A stretch of DNA of 64,000 nt from SAR324 cluster bacterium. GTDB lineage: Bacteria; SAR324; NAC60-12. Where the stretch lies: assembly GCA_015231825.1 (NCBI GenBank), contig JADGAV010000011.1, positions 1-64,000 on the forward strand, given 5' to 3'. Below, in pieces: positions 18,544-26,978 of the stretch. Below the pieces are notes generated by a model. That model saw only the letters and a program-made list of their open reading frames with translations. It made no database searches and had not been told where the DNA came from. A program made the position numbers and the translations under genes. Numbering within the stretch: position 1 is the stretch's first letter; each line of letters opens with the position of its first letter.

Positions 18544-19872
18544 ATGACCGATCAATTGGATACTGGCGTGGAATCCGATCTCAATCCCTTTTGGATGCCC
18601 TTTACTGCGAACCAGAAGTTTAAGGCAAAACCTTATTTGCTGGAGTCCGCAGAAGGGATGTATTATCAATCCCCGGAAGGAAAAGTCCTGCTCGACGGCA
18701 CATCAGGGCTCTGGTGTGTCAATGCAGGTCATGGGCGCAAGGAAATCCGGGAAGCAGTCCTTTCACAGATGGAGAAATTGGACTATGCGTCCTGTTTCAA
18801 TATCGGCCATCCGCTTCCCTTTGAATTTGCTCAAAGGCTGATAAAACATACACCGGGCGATCTCGACCACGTGTTTTTTACCAATTCGGGTTCGGAATCT
18901 GTGGATACTGCGCTGAAAATCGCCTTGGCCTACCAGCGAACTCGCGGAGAAGGAACCCGCCAGCGCCTGATCGGGCGAGAAAAAGGATATCATGGCGTCG
19001 GATTTGGCGGCATGAGTGTGGGCGGAATCACCAGTATGCGAACTCAATTCGGTACTCCTCTCCAGGCGGATCATTTACCGCACACGGTCAATATTGAAAA
19101 AAATGCCTTCACACGCGGGATGCCGACTGAAGGTATCCATTTGGCAGATTCGCTTGAAGACATCGTGGCTTTTCATGACGCTTCCAATATTGCAGCGGTG
19201 ATAGTTGAGCCGATTGGAGGAGGAGGAGGAGTCTTGATCCCACCGGAAGGATATCTGCAGCGGCTGCGGGAAATCTGTGACAAGCACGGGATTTTGCTCA
19301 TTTTTGATGAGGTGATTACAGGCTTTGGCCGGGTCGGAGACAGTTTTGCCTCAAAGCGTTTTGGTGTTGTCCCGGATATCATGACCACTGCTAAAGGTCT
19401 CACCAACGGGAATATCCCGATGGGGGCGGTTTTTGTCAGTAAAAAGATTTATGATACTTTCATGACTGGAAGCGAAGCGGGGATTGAATTATTTCATGGC
19501 TATACTTATTCGGGACACCCTGTGGCTTGCGCAGCGGGTATGGCCACACTCAGTATTTACGAGGATGAAGGCTTATTTAATCGTGCAGCAGAATTAGAAA
19601 GTTACTGGGAAGATGCTGCTCATCAGCTAAAGGGTTTGCCTCATGTGAAGGATATTCGAAATTTTGGCTTGATCGCAGGAATTGAATTGGAATCCCGCCC
19701 TGACAACGCCGGGGCTCTGGGGCATGAAGTTTTTGAAAAATGTTTTGAAAAGGGTGTTGTGATCCGGTTTATGGGCGATATCATGGCGTTTTCTCCACCC
19801 TTGATTATTGCAAAAAGTCAGATTGACCAACTTTTTGAAACATTGGGAAGTGTGCTTCGGGAACTCAATTGA
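18544..19872 (+). CDS. Class III (omega-amino acid:pyruvate type) aminotransferase
   Basis: A PLP-dependent class III transaminase of 442 residues. The start is the ATG at 18544, with GGAG five bases upstream; a longer in-frame extension from 18505 lacks a ribosome site. Motifs include NSGSESVDTALKIA (phosphate pocket), LIFDEVITGFGRVG (Asp contacting the PLP nitrogen) and the Schiff-base lysine in TTAKGLTNG. The N-terminus (FWMPFTANQKFK) resembles beta-alanine or taurine:pyruvate aminotransferases. The amino donor cannot be fixed from sequence; beta-alanine, taurine or a polyamine are options. The nearby rhodanese and TauE/SafE genes make a sulfonate donor such as taurine conceivable, but that is inference. 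Confidence 0.85.
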   Translation: MTDQLDTGVESDLNPFWMPFTANQKFKAKPYLLESAEGMYYQSPEGKVLLDGTSGLWCVNAGHGRKEIREAVLSQMEKLDYASCFNIGHPLPFEFAQRLIKHTPGDLDHVFFTNSGSESVDTALKIALAYQRTRGEGTRQRLIGREKGYHGVGFGGMSVGGITSMRTQFGTPLQADHLPHTVNIEKNAFTRGMPTEGIHLADSLEDIVAFHDASNIAAVIVEPIGGGGGVLIPPEGYLQRLREICDKHGILLIFDEVITGFGRVGDSFASKRFGVVPDIMTTAKGLTNGNIPMGAVFVSKKIYDTFMTGSEAGIELFHGYTYSGHPVACAAGMATLSIYEDEGLFNRAAELESYWEDAAHQLKGLPHVKDIRNFGLIAGIELESRPDNAGALGHEVFEKCFEKGVVIRFMGDIMAFSPPLIIAKSQIDQLFETLGSVLRELN

Positions 19873-19928
19873 AAGACGATTGAAGCCCGAGAACTATGCT
19901 CTTGGTGGTTCAGAAAGCGCTTTAGAAG

Positions 19929-20342
19929 TCATCCTTTTTTGAGGCATGCTCTGATTTGACTGCCTGTCTTTTGTCGTTCATCATCAGTGTAACTCAGTCG
20001 TGTTCTAAAATTGACCATCACACCAGGCGGACGAGGGATGATATGAAAATGAAGATGCGGGACTTCCTGTCCTGCATCAGGTCCATTGTACAAAAACGCA
20101 TTATAATCACATCCGTCATAAGCTTGACTGACTGCACCCGCAATCTCCTGCATGAAATTCATCAGAGCAGCGGCCTCTTCAGAAGGCAGATTTTCCAGCC
20201 GTGCTTCTTCCCGTTTAGCCACCACCAGGGTATGTCCAAAGATGTACGGTGCTATATCTAAAAAAGCAATTGCGTGATTGGATTCATGAATTTTTTCACA
20301 AGGGATTTCTCCTCGGATGATTTTGGTAAATATTGAAGTCAT
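19929..20342 (-). CDS. HIT-family nucleotide hydrolase
   Basis: A histidine-triad protein of 137 residues starting at the ATG 20342 (GGGAG site upstream; an in-frame extension to 20384 looks non-coding). It begins with the typical TSIFTKIIRGEIPCEKI, and the catalytic triad sits in VPHLHFHIIPR. Family members hydrolyse nucleoside phosphoramidates or dinucleoside polyphosphates in the cytosol. It is divergent from the crotonase gene at 20496. Confidence 0.9.
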   Translation of the reverse strand: MTSIFTKIIRGEIPCEKIHESNHAIAFLDIAPYIFGHTLVVAKREEARLENLPSEEAAALMNFMQEIAGAVSQAYDGCDYNAFLYNGPDAGQEVPHLHFHIIPRPPGVMVNFRTRLSYTDDERQKTGSQIRACLKKG

Positions 20343-20495
20343 ACAAAACTCCCTTTCGGTGGAATATCTAAAGATGGATTTCAATAAAATCGGATACGTC
20401 CTGTATTTAACAAACCGGTTGTATGCATAGCAAGCTTTCGCTCAATTTTCCAGTGCAGATCCGGGATCCTCAAACCTTAGCAGAGAGAATTCAAA

Positions 20496-21296
20496 GTGAG
20501 TGAAAATAGATTGTCATCGGAACTTGGAACTTACGTGGAAACAAGGCAGGAAGCCGTTGAAGATCGGGGACAAGTTGGCACCATAACAGTTAAAGGAAAA
20601 ACCCATTTGAATCTAATTGGACGCTCAATGATTTTGCAGCTAAAAGAATCTTTTGAGAAAGTGTTCGAAATTGAAGACCTCAGAACAATCATACTGACAG
20701 GGTGGGGAAATGCCTCCTTTATTGGTGGAGTGGATATTGCTGAAATGGAAGGGCTGAACGAAAAAAGCGCCCGGATTTTTATTAGAGAACTGCACGAACT
20801 TTGTTCTACCATCAGAAAGGCACGGGTTCCAGTATTTGCAAAAATTCGAGGTTATTGTTTGGGAGGAGGCCTGGAAATAGCGGCAGCATGTGATTTTAGA
20901 TTCGCTTCTCCTTCCTCAAAATTTGGTATGCCCGAAGTCAGAGTCGGCATTCCTTCGGTGATTGAAGCGGCTTTGCTGCCGCGCTTGATTGGGTGGGGGA
21001 AAACACGTGAGCTCGTACTATTGGGAACAATGCTCAATGCAGATCAGGCGAAATCCTGTGGATTGATCGAAGGCTTGGCCTCTGAGGAAAATTTAGATCA
21101 ATTTGTTTGGGAGCGGGTGAAAAATATTTTTGACGCCGGTCCCAATGCGATTCGATTGCAAAAGGAATTGATTCAAAAATGGGAAAGATTGTCTCTGGAA
21201 GAAGCAATTGAAACGGGAATTGATTTTTTTGCACGTGCCTACGAAACTGACGAACCTCAACGTATGATGCAAAGCTTTTTAAATCGGCAGAAATAG
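20496..21296 (+). CDS. Enoyl-CoA hydratase/isomerase (crotonase) family protein
   Basis: A 266-residue crotonase with a GTG start. FIGGVDIAEM forms the oxyanion and CoA-binding region, and both hydratase glutamates are present: Glu127 in GGGLEIAAACD and Glu147 in MPEVRVGIPS. Retention of both supports hydratase activity rather than only isomerase or dehalogenase activity. The substrate is unknown. It stands alone between the HIT gene and the rhodanese gene, with no other beta-oxidation gene nearby. Confidence 0.85.
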   Translation: MSENRLSSELGTYVETRQEAVEDRGQVGTITVKGKTHLNLIGRSMILQLKESFEKVFEIEDLRTIILTGWGNASFIGGVDIAEMEGLNEKSARIFIRELHELCSTIRKARVPVFAKIRGYCLGGGLEIAAACDFRFASPSSKFGMPEVRVGIPSVIEAALLPRLIGWGKTRELVLLGTMLNADQAKSCGLIEGLASEENLDQFVWERVKNIFDAGPNAIRLQKELIQKWERLSLEEAIETGIDFFARAYETDEPQRMMQSFLNRQK

Positions 21297-21384
21297 AATA
21301 TTCAGTTAACGAATAACAATTTCTACTATGCCTTTACACAACCATTTTCAGATGCTATCGTTAGTTTTCAAACTTGTCTGTTCT

Positions 21385-21399
21385 TGCCTGAAACAGGCA
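21385..21399 (+). other. Short hairpin between crotonase and rhodanese genes
   Basis: TGCCTG-AAA-CAGGCA forms a perfect 6-bp stem with a 3-base loop. It is 86 bp after the crotonase stop and 41 bp before the rhodanese start. There is no T run after it, so it is a weak terminator candidate or a leader hairpin. Confidence 0.25.
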
Positions 21400-21439
21400 T
21401 CTGAATTGACTTGGTGGTTCCATCTTGTGAGAATCTCGA

Positions 21440-22264
21440 ATGATCCTTTGGACACCTGAAATCCTGCATCAGCATCTCTCTGATACCCAGCTCAAAATTG
21501 TGGACGTGCGCCAGGGTGAGGCCTATGCAAACGGTCATATTCCCGGAGCTCAGCACTTCTCTGTATACGGAATCAACACCTATGATACAGATAAGGCATC
21601 ACTTCGATCTTTTGTCCATTCCTGGGCCTTTCAGCTCGGTAGATGCGGCGTGGGTCCTCAAAGTAAAGTGGTCTTTTATGAAGACCTGTCCGGTGCAACA
21701 GCGGCCAGAGCCCACTGGTTTCTAGAGTACTTCGGTCACAAACAGGTCCATATTCTTGATGGCGGTCTGCAAGCCTGGCTTGAAGCAGGATATTCCGTAA
21801 CTCAAAATGCTCAGCTTCCTGAACCGGTAAACTATGACTACACGCTGCAGAATGATCGGGTGGCAAGTTACCAGGATATTCTGAACGCTATCGGACAGGA
21901 TTCGACGATAATTCTCGATACCAGAGCAGATGATGAGTGGTTTGGGACCCGTCGTTCTGCCCTGAGAAACGGCACTATTCCGGGAGCGATTCATTTGGAG
22001 TGGGTGCATAATCTGGATGCGAAGGGGCGTTTTAAATCTGTGGAACAGTTGCGGCAGCTTTATCAAAATATGTCAATTACTGACGACAAAGAAGTGATTG
22101 CCTTGTGCAATACCGGGTATCGATCTGCTCTTGCCTGCGTTGCTCTGCGTTTGATGAGCTTTTCGAAGGTGAGAAATTATGTCGGTTCCTGGCAGGAATG
22201 GGGCAATCGGGAAGGCATGCCCATCATTGTTCCCAAGGATCCGGTCAAGGCTCCGCTTCAATAG
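21440..22264 (+). CDS. Two-domain rhodanese sulfurtransferase
   Basis: A 274-residue protein with tandem rhodanese domains. The N-terminal domain (about 3-118) has VDVR and GHIPGA but an aspartate in the active loop (YEDLSGATAAR), so it is structural. The C-terminal domain (about 140-265) carries the catalytic Cys223 in CNTGYRS. It moves sulfane sulfur from thiosulfate or 3-mercaptopyruvate to an acceptor; the CNTGYRS loop does not settle which. It is followed 98 bp later by a TauE/SafE exporter in the same direction, suggesting linked sulfur metabolism. Confidence 0.87.
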   Translation: MILWTPEILHQHLSDTQLKIVDVRQGEAYANGHIPGAQHFSVYGINTYDTDKASLRSFVHSWAFQLGRCGVGPQSKVVFYEDLSGATAARAHWFLEYFGHKQVHILDGGLQAWLEAGYSVTQNAQLPEPVNYDYTLQNDRVASYQDILNAIGQDSTIILDTRADDEWFGTRRSALRNGTIPGAIHLEWVHNLDAKGRFKSVEQLRQLYQNMSITDDKEVIALCNTGYRSALACVALRLMSFSKVRNYVGSWQEWGNREGMPIIVPKDPVKAPLQ

Positions 22265-22362
22265 TCGCGATCTGATTCAAACGTGACGAACTATCCTCAT
22301 TTGAACTCCTTTTAAGATTTCTCACAGCTTATTGGGCAACTCCACATTAGAAAGATAAAATC

Positions 22363-23160
22363 GTGATTCTGGGGTATTTTGCATCAATCATCATGGGAAC
22401 AACATTGGGTATGTTGGGTGGAGGTGGATCCATTCTCACGGTTCCTATTCTGGTCTACTTGTTTGAAATTTCACCGGTCCTGGCGACGGCCTATTCTCTT
22501 TTTGTCGTGGGACTTGCCAGTTTAGTGGGTTCGGTGAGTTACATGCGGCAGGAACTGGTAAATTTCAAAGCAGGATTGGTTTTTGCGCTGCCTGCCTTTT
22601 TGGGAGTCTTTGCTGCACGAAGATTTCTGATTCCAAATCTGCCGGAAGTGATCTTCGATCTCGAGTCATTTACATTGAGCAAAGACTTGTTGATCATGTT
22701 GGTTTTCTCGGTGGTGATGATTTTGGCATCGGTCTCCATGATCCGGAAGGGAAAACCGAAACATGAAGAAAACACAGAACTTCAATTCAATTATTCGATG
22801 ATTGCACTGGAAGGATTGATAGTAGGGGGTGTGACGGGATTTATTGGAGCAGGAGGCGGGTTTTTGATTGTACCGGCGTTGGTATTATTGGCAGGATTGC
22901 CCATCAAACAGGCGATCGGCACCTCTCTTATGATAATTGCAGCCAAGTCCTTGCTTGGTTTTTTGGGCGATTTGAATCCTTCCCAACAGATTGACTGGTC
23001 TTTTCTTTTTCTCTTTTCCAGCCTGTCTATCTTTGGAATTCTGATTGGAACCTATCTGAATCGATTTGTAGAAGCAAGCAAACTGAAACCTGCATTTGGC
23101 TGGTTTGTGCTTCTGATGGGAAGCGCCATCCTTTTGAAAGAGACGGCAGGAAGCTTCTAG
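22363..23160 (+). CDS. TauE/SafE-family sulfite/anion exporter
   Basis: A 265-residue inner-membrane protein with eight likely helices and a GTG start. It has the two internally repeated family signatures: GGGGSILTVPILVYL in the first half and GFIGAGGGFLIVPALVLL in the second. Family members export sulfite, sulfoacetate or related organosulfur anions. The upstream rhodanese gene makes a sulfur role likely. Two hairpins follow the stop codon. Confidence 0.87.
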   Translation: MILGYFASIIMGTTLGMLGGGGSILTVPILVYLFEISPVLATAYSLFVVGLASLVGSVSYMRQELVNFKAGLVFALPAFLGVFAARRFLIPNLPEVIFDLESFTLSKDLLIMLVFSVVMILASVSMIRKGKPKHEENTELQFNYSMIALEGLIVGGVTGFIGAGGGFLIVPALVLLAGLPIKQAIGTSLMIIAAKSLLGFLGDLNPSQQIDWSFLFLFSSLSIFGILIGTYLNRFVEASKLKPAFGWFVLLMGSAILLKETAGSF

Positions 23161-23166
23161 CGGGGA

Positions 23167-23219
23167 CTCAAAAATTTTCGTAGTTTTGAGATTGGAAATC
23201 CAGCAAATAAAATTTGCTG
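23167..23219 (+). terminator. Tandem hairpins after the TauE/SafE gene
   Basis: Two stem-loops lie just after the stop. CTCAAAA...TTTTGAG (23167-23190) has 7-bp arms and a 10-base loop. CAGCAAAT-AAA-ATTTGCTG (23201-23219) has perfect 8-bp arms and a 3-base loop. Neither is followed by a clean T run, so they may protect the 3' end rather than terminate by themselves. Confidence 0.35.
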
Positions 23220-23264
23220 ATTCAAACTGACAAATTAAAATAAATCGGTTCCCTTAATCCTGAC

Positions 23265-23304
23265 TTGACTGTATAGGAGATCGTTTTTACAATGTACGTA
23301 CATT
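23265..23304 (+). promoter_or_regulatory. Promoter and overlapping palindromic operator of the Phd/PIN module
   Basis: A near-consensus sigma-70 promoter: TTGACT at 23265-23270, a 17-bp spacer, TACAAT at 23288-23293. A perfect 14-bp palindrome AATGTACGTACATT (23291-23304) overlaps the -10 box and start point, and a half-site AGTACGTT follows at about 23315-23322. This is the expected arrangement for autorepression by the Phd-type antitoxin encoded 38 bp further on. Confidence 0.7.
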
Positions 23305-23341
23305 ATAAATCAAAAGTACGTTTGCTTGTGTAAGGAGAGCA

Positions 23342-23578
23342 ATGAAAAGCATTACACCCACTGAATTGAGAGGGAACATCTACAAAATTCTGGATGATGT
23401 CCTGAATACCGGAATTCCTATTGAAATCAATAAAGGAGGAAAAAAATTGAAAATTGTTCCTGCCGAAAAATTCAATAAACTTCAAAATTTAGTTTCAAGA
23501 CCCAATGCAATTAAGGGTGATTCAAATGATCTTGTTAGTATCAACTGGGAAAAAGAGGTGAATCTTGATTTACCTTGA
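23342..23578 (+). CDS. Phd/YefM-type antitoxin
   Basis: A 78-residue protein beginning KSITPTELRGNIYKILDDV, the DNA-binding N-terminus of the Phd/YefM (prevent-host-death) family, followed by the beta hairpin INKGGKKLKIVPAEKF. The short C-terminal tail would bind and neutralise the toxin. An AAGGAGAG site lies 3-10 bases before the ATG. Its stop codon lies inside the toxin gene, whose start overlaps it by 14 bp. It likely represses its own promoter through the palindrome at 23291-23304. Confidence 0.85.
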   Translation: MKSITPTELRGNIYKILDDVLNTGIPIEINKGGKKLKIVPAEKFNKLQNLVSRPNAIKGDSNDLVSINWEKEVNLDLP

Positions 23579-23939
23579 TACTCACGTTGTCGTTTGGCTG
23601 TATGCCGGTGAAGTCGAAAAATTAAGCACAAAGGTCTGCAATTTGATTAACGAACACGAAATTTATATTTCTCCAATAGTGCGTTTAGAACTGCAGTATT
23701 TATATGAAATTCAGCGTGTCACAGAGAGGGTCAATGAGATTGTTGCTGATCTCTCCGACCGAATTGGTCTCAAAATAGGGGATGACAGTTTTAACAAAAT
23801 AGTTGGCAGCACTTTGGATCTCTCCTGGACCCGAGATCCCTTTGATCGAATTATTGTTGCGAATGCCGCTTTAAACAGCAGTACTTTGTTAACAAAAGAC
23901 CAGAATATTCTGGAAAATTATGAAAGAGCCACTTGGTGA
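23565..23939 (+). CDS. PIN-domain (VapC-type) ribonuclease toxin
   Basis: A 124-residue PIN domain. The acidic active-site residues are present: Asp5 (YLDTHVVVW), Glu42 (RLELQYL), Asp91 and Asp94 (RDPFDR) and Asp112 (TKDQNI). VapC toxins cut tRNA or rRNA and are held inactive by the antitoxin. The start is TTG with an AAAGAGGTG site 5 bases upstream, inside the antitoxin gene, so translation is coupled. VapC paired with a Phd-type rather than VapB-type antitoxin is a common combination. Confidence 0.85.
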   Translation: MIYLDTHVVVWLYAGEVEKLSTKVCNLINEHEIYISPIVRLELQYLYEIQRVTERVNEIVADLSDRIGLKIGDDSFNKIVGSTLDLSWTRDPFDRIIVANAALNSSTLLTKDQNILENYERATW

Positions 23940-24064
23940 GGATAGAAAGGCACATTCCAGTACCCAATGAAACGAATTCAATAGGAATTTATGAGGCGTG
24001 TTACTGCTGGTGTCCTGAAAATTTGATGTATCAATTGAACTTCCTTATTGGCTCAGTGAAAAAT

Positions 24065-25012
24065 CTACGAATTATCAAAATGCAGGAGTGATTCCGGGAA
24101 AGGGGTTAAATAAAACTGCTGACGAAGGTATTTGGAATCAAATCGAATCGTCCAGCTTTGAATAAGACTGAGCAGGGTGATGAGGGGAATCTGTCCGTTT
24201 CTATATTTTTCCAAATGATCCAAAAAGAAAGCCTTTTCCGAGCTTTTGAGTTCCTTCGAAAAATAGCCCAGCGCGTGCATGAGAGCATTGATGTGGGAGC
24301 CAATGCGAGCAGGTCGTGAAAAGGCATGCTGGAGTTCTCGCTCATATTCAGAGAAAAGGCTTTGGTTCACCGACGTTTTACTGGCACTCCCGATCAGTTT
24401 TCCCATTTTTCGCATTTGAGCCTGGTTGTAGGCCATTAAGAGCAATTTGTGAGTGCTTTGAAATCGCATGAGAGCCTGCAGGGTTCCTTCTCGTTTGGAC
24501 TCCCGAAATCGAGCGAGTGTGAAAAGCTTCATCAGGAAATGTTCCCGAATTTTGGTATTGTTCAAACGGCCTTCATCTTCAATCGCCAATCCTCCACAGG
24601 TTTTCAAAACATGCCCCCCAAACAGTCCGGGTCCTTTTCCAATTGCAGGTCCTTTTTCAATTTTGGAATAGGTCTTCGTGTCCTTGATTCCACAGGAAGG
24701 AGATCTGTTTTTTAAGATAAAACCATCGACGTCCTTCAGAGACTTTACAAATTCTTCACAAAAGTTCTGCATAGAACGGGTGAAGTCTTTTTCAGTTTGG
24801 GATTGTATTAAACGGGGAATCCCTTCCTGCATGACAATTTTAATGGGTGCCCGTGGCGTTCCCATGCCAATTTCTACTTCAGGACAAACAGTACGTATTT
24901 CAACAGACGGCGCCAGCTGTTGGATAAAGGAATTTGAGAGTATTTGGCCGTCGTAACGGCAGGCTTCAAATCCCAGGCATCGGCTAACAACTACAATTGG
25001 TTTCATTTCCAT
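24065..25012 (-). CDS. DUF523-DUF1722 protein (YbbK/YbgA fusion)
   Basis: A 315-residue fusion. DUF523 covers about 5-150 (SRCLGFEACRYDG, CPEVEIGMGTPRAPI, NRSPSCG) with conserved cysteines that look like a metal or Fe-S site. DUF1722 covers about 190-305 (FQSTHKLLLMAYN). Such fusions are often encoded next to DNA photolyase genes, and a role in light or DNA-damage tolerance is suspected but unproven. Here it is the last gene of the eleven-gene cluster and overlaps the upstream SDR/DUF2867 gene by 29 bp. No photolyase gene lies in the window. Confidence 0.85.
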   Translation of the reverse strand: MEMKPIVVVSRCLGFEACRYDGQILSNSFIQQLAPSVEIRTVCPEVEIGMGTPRAPIKIVMQEGIPRLIQSQTEKDFTRSMQNFCEEFVKSLKDVDGFILKNRSPSCGIKDTKTYSKIEKGPAIGKGPGLFGGHVLKTCGGLAIEDEGRLNNTKIREHFLMKLFTLARFRESKREGTLQALMRFQSTHKLLLMAYNQAQMRKMGKLIGSASKTSVNQSLFSEYERELQHAFSRPARIGSHINALMHALGYFSKELKSSEKAFFLDHLEKYRNGQIPLITLLSLIQSWTIRFDSKYLRQQFYLTPFPESLLHFDNS

Positions 25013-26525
25013 CAGGATTCATTGGTTTGCTTTGTGATTGGTTTTTCAGCATCGACGAGCGAGCAATGCCTCGTATCATGCCGGGGAAAATAAAAATATG
25101 AAAAGGGGAAGTCGCGTACCAGTAGAGAGGACCCAAGATGCCTTTAGGAAAAAACCGGGCATGCTGTTTCAGCAGGGTCGTGCCGTTTTCTTGAACTTGA
25201 AGATGAAATTCCAGCAGTGCTTTTCCAGGAAGTCTCATTTCTGAAAACAGGGTTAGATGTTCGGGAGGCTTGACCACACTCACTCTCCAAAAATCCACCG
25301 CGTCTCCGAGCATTAAATTTTTAGGATCCCGCCTTCCCCGACGTAAGCCAACTCCTCCGGTCAGTTTGTCGACGAGTCCCCGCAGCTTCCATAGCCAATT
25401 TCCATAGTACCACCCTTTCTTTCCTCCAATCTGAGCAACCGCCTCCCAGACATTCTGGATGGGTGCTTCAACCGTTATTTGACGAAAGTCTTCAAAAAGG
25501 GTTCCGCCTGACCAGTCAGGGTCTCCAGGCTGCGGCCATTCGACCGGAAGAATACCAGAATCAGTCCAGTGAGTTTCCACGTGATGTTCCAGCGTGCGCT
25601 CCAGGGCGAGGGAAATTGCTTCAGCACAATTGAGCAGACGCTGCGGGATAAGACGTGTGATTTCATCATTGCTGCAGATGACAGGGTTCTTAAGTCCCTC
25701 CGCCAAAGGCCGGGCGATGTACGCAGGAAGAGGAGTGACCAGATGGATCCAGTATGAACTGAGTCGTGGCGTCAGAATGGGGACCGGAATGATTTTCCTT
25801 TCCGGAAGATTGGCTGCATTCGCGTAAATCCTCATCAAATCCAGATAAGTAAGGATTTCCGGCACTCCAATATCAAAACTTCTACCCACCGTCTCTTCCA
25901 CATGGAGACAGGCGATCAAATATTCCAGAACATTTGCAACAGCAATGGGTTGGACCGGAGTACTGACCCATTTTGGAGTCACCATAACGGGTAATCGATC
26001 AACCAGGTAACGGAGAATTTCAAAAGATGCGCTTCCTGATCCAATTATCATTGCGGCGTTAAAGACCGTAACTGGAACGGATCCCTGCTCTAGTATTTGA
26101 GCGACTTCACGACGAGATCGCAAGTGTTTGCTGAGAGAAGGATTGTCGAGTCCCAGGCCTCCCAGATATATTATTCGTTTCACTCCCTTGTTTTTTGTAG
26201 CAGTGACAATATTTTCGGCAGAGCGACGATCTGCTGTTTCAAAATCACTCTGACCCGAGACCATTGAATGCACAAGGTAGTATACAATATCGCAGTTTTT
26301 GACCGCATTTTCGATATCTTCGAGATTGAGTACGTCTCCGGATGCTGGTTCGAAGTTAGGATGACTGGACCATGGACGGGACAGCAATTTCGGGAGGGAT
26401 CGGCTCAAAGCTTTTACGATATAACCGGCTGCCAAAAGCTTTGGAACTAACCGTCCTCCAATATATCCTGTAGCACCTGTCACTAAAATTCGAGTCTTTG
26501 CCATTTGTTTCTGCTGATTGCTCAT
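24984..26525 (-). CDS. Atypical SDR with C-terminal DUF2867
   Basis: An N-terminal NAD(P)-binding domain (ILVTGATGYIGGRLVPKLL, then YYLVHSM and IYLGGLG) is followed by a DUF2867 domain (about the last 150 residues: GWYYGNWLWKLRGLVDKL, GDAVDFWRV). I choose the ATG at 26525, because its ATGA overlaps the TGA stop of the gene upstream (26524-26522), a sign of translational coupling; a GTG at 26543 extends the frame. The active-site tyrosine motif of classical SDRs is absent, as usual for YbjT-like atypical SDRs. Substrate unknown. Proteins of this layout recur next to DUF523 and photolyase genes in proteobacteria. Confidence 0.82.
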   Translation of the reverse strand: MSNQQKQMAKTRILVTGATGYIGGRLVPKLLAAGYIVKALSRSLPKLLSRPWSSHPNFEPASGDVLNLEDIENAVKNCDIVYYLVHSMVSGQSDFETADRRSAENIVTATKNKGVKRIIYLGGLGLDNPSLSKHLRSRREVAQILEQGSVPVTVFNAAMIIGSGSASFEILRYLVDRLPVMVTPKWVSTPVQPIAVANVLEYLIACLHVEETVGRSFDIGVPEILTYLDLMRIYANAANLPERKIIPVPILTPRLSSYWIHLVTPLPAYIARPLAEGLKNPVICSNDEITRLIPQRLLNCAEAISLALERTLEHHVETHWTDSGILPVEWPQPGDPDWSGGTLFEDFRQITVEAPIQNVWEAVAQIGGKKGWYYGNWLWKLRGLVDKLTGGVGLRRGRRDPKNLMLGDAVDFWRVSVVKPPEHLTLFSEMRLPGKALLEFHLQVQENGTTLLKQHARFFPKGILGPLYWYATSPFHIFIFPGMIRGIARSSMLKNQSQSKPMNPDGNETNCSC

Positions 26526-26956
26526 TCTGAAATAATTTCCCACTTGGCAATGTCACCTGCAATTTCGTGAAACAAAGGATGACATAGGGGATGGTCGACT
26601 AAAAGGTTTGCCTGATATTTTTGCAGATCTCTTCTTTTCAGTTTTTTCTGCAAATGCTCCCACTCATAGAGGAGCTGCCCTTTGGTGACAGAAAGGGTTA
26701 ATCCTTCCTCATGCTCCATGATCTTTGTCGCATCAAATTTGTATTCACGCGCGACAGCTTCTATTTGAACGAAATTGAGATAGCTCCCCATCGCTGCTAA
26801 AGGAAAATGGTATTGCTGGAATCGAAGCAATTGAGGATGCTGGCGATACCCTTTGGTCTGACCAGCCAAAACCTTTTGTGCCAATAAAGCTTCTCTCCAC
26901 AGTGCCACAAGGCCCCTGGCATCTAAGTATTTTGGGTGAAACGACCACAAACGCAT
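26522..26956 (-). CDS. Pyrimidine-dimer DNA glycosylase/endonuclease V-like protein
   Basis: A 144-residue protein with the family opening MRLWSFHPKYLDARGLVALWRE, then LAGQTKGYRQHPQLLRF and DATKI. Bacterial proteins with this sequence are annotated in the T4 endonuclease V (pyrimidine-dimer excision) family. T4 endonuclease V uses the amino group of Thr2 after methionine removal; here residue 2 is arginine, so methionine would be retained and the chemistry may differ. Repair of UV lesions is therefore likely but not certain. A GAGG site lies about 7 bases before the ATG. The stop overlaps the next gene by ATGA. Confidence 0.72.
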   Translation of the reverse strand: MRLWSFHPKYLDARGLVALWREALLAQKVLAGQTKGYRQHPQLLRFQQYHFPLAAMGSYLNFVQIEAVAREYKFDATKIMEHEEGLTLSVTKGQLLYEWEHLQKKLKRRDLQKYQANLLVDHPLCHPLFHEIAGDIAKWEIISE

Positions 26957-26978
26957 TTTATTTCCTCACAAATAGATT

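Noticed and set aside
20921..20945. TTTGGTATGC inside the crotonase gene as a third copy of the 19-bp element
   Set aside because: It encodes the conserved KFGMPE motif and lacks the TGTAT half at the right distance.
24065..25012. Calling this gene a photolyase-operon protein with proven repair function
   Set aside because: The DUF523-DUF1722 link to photolyases is by neighbourhood only, and no photolyase gene is in the window.
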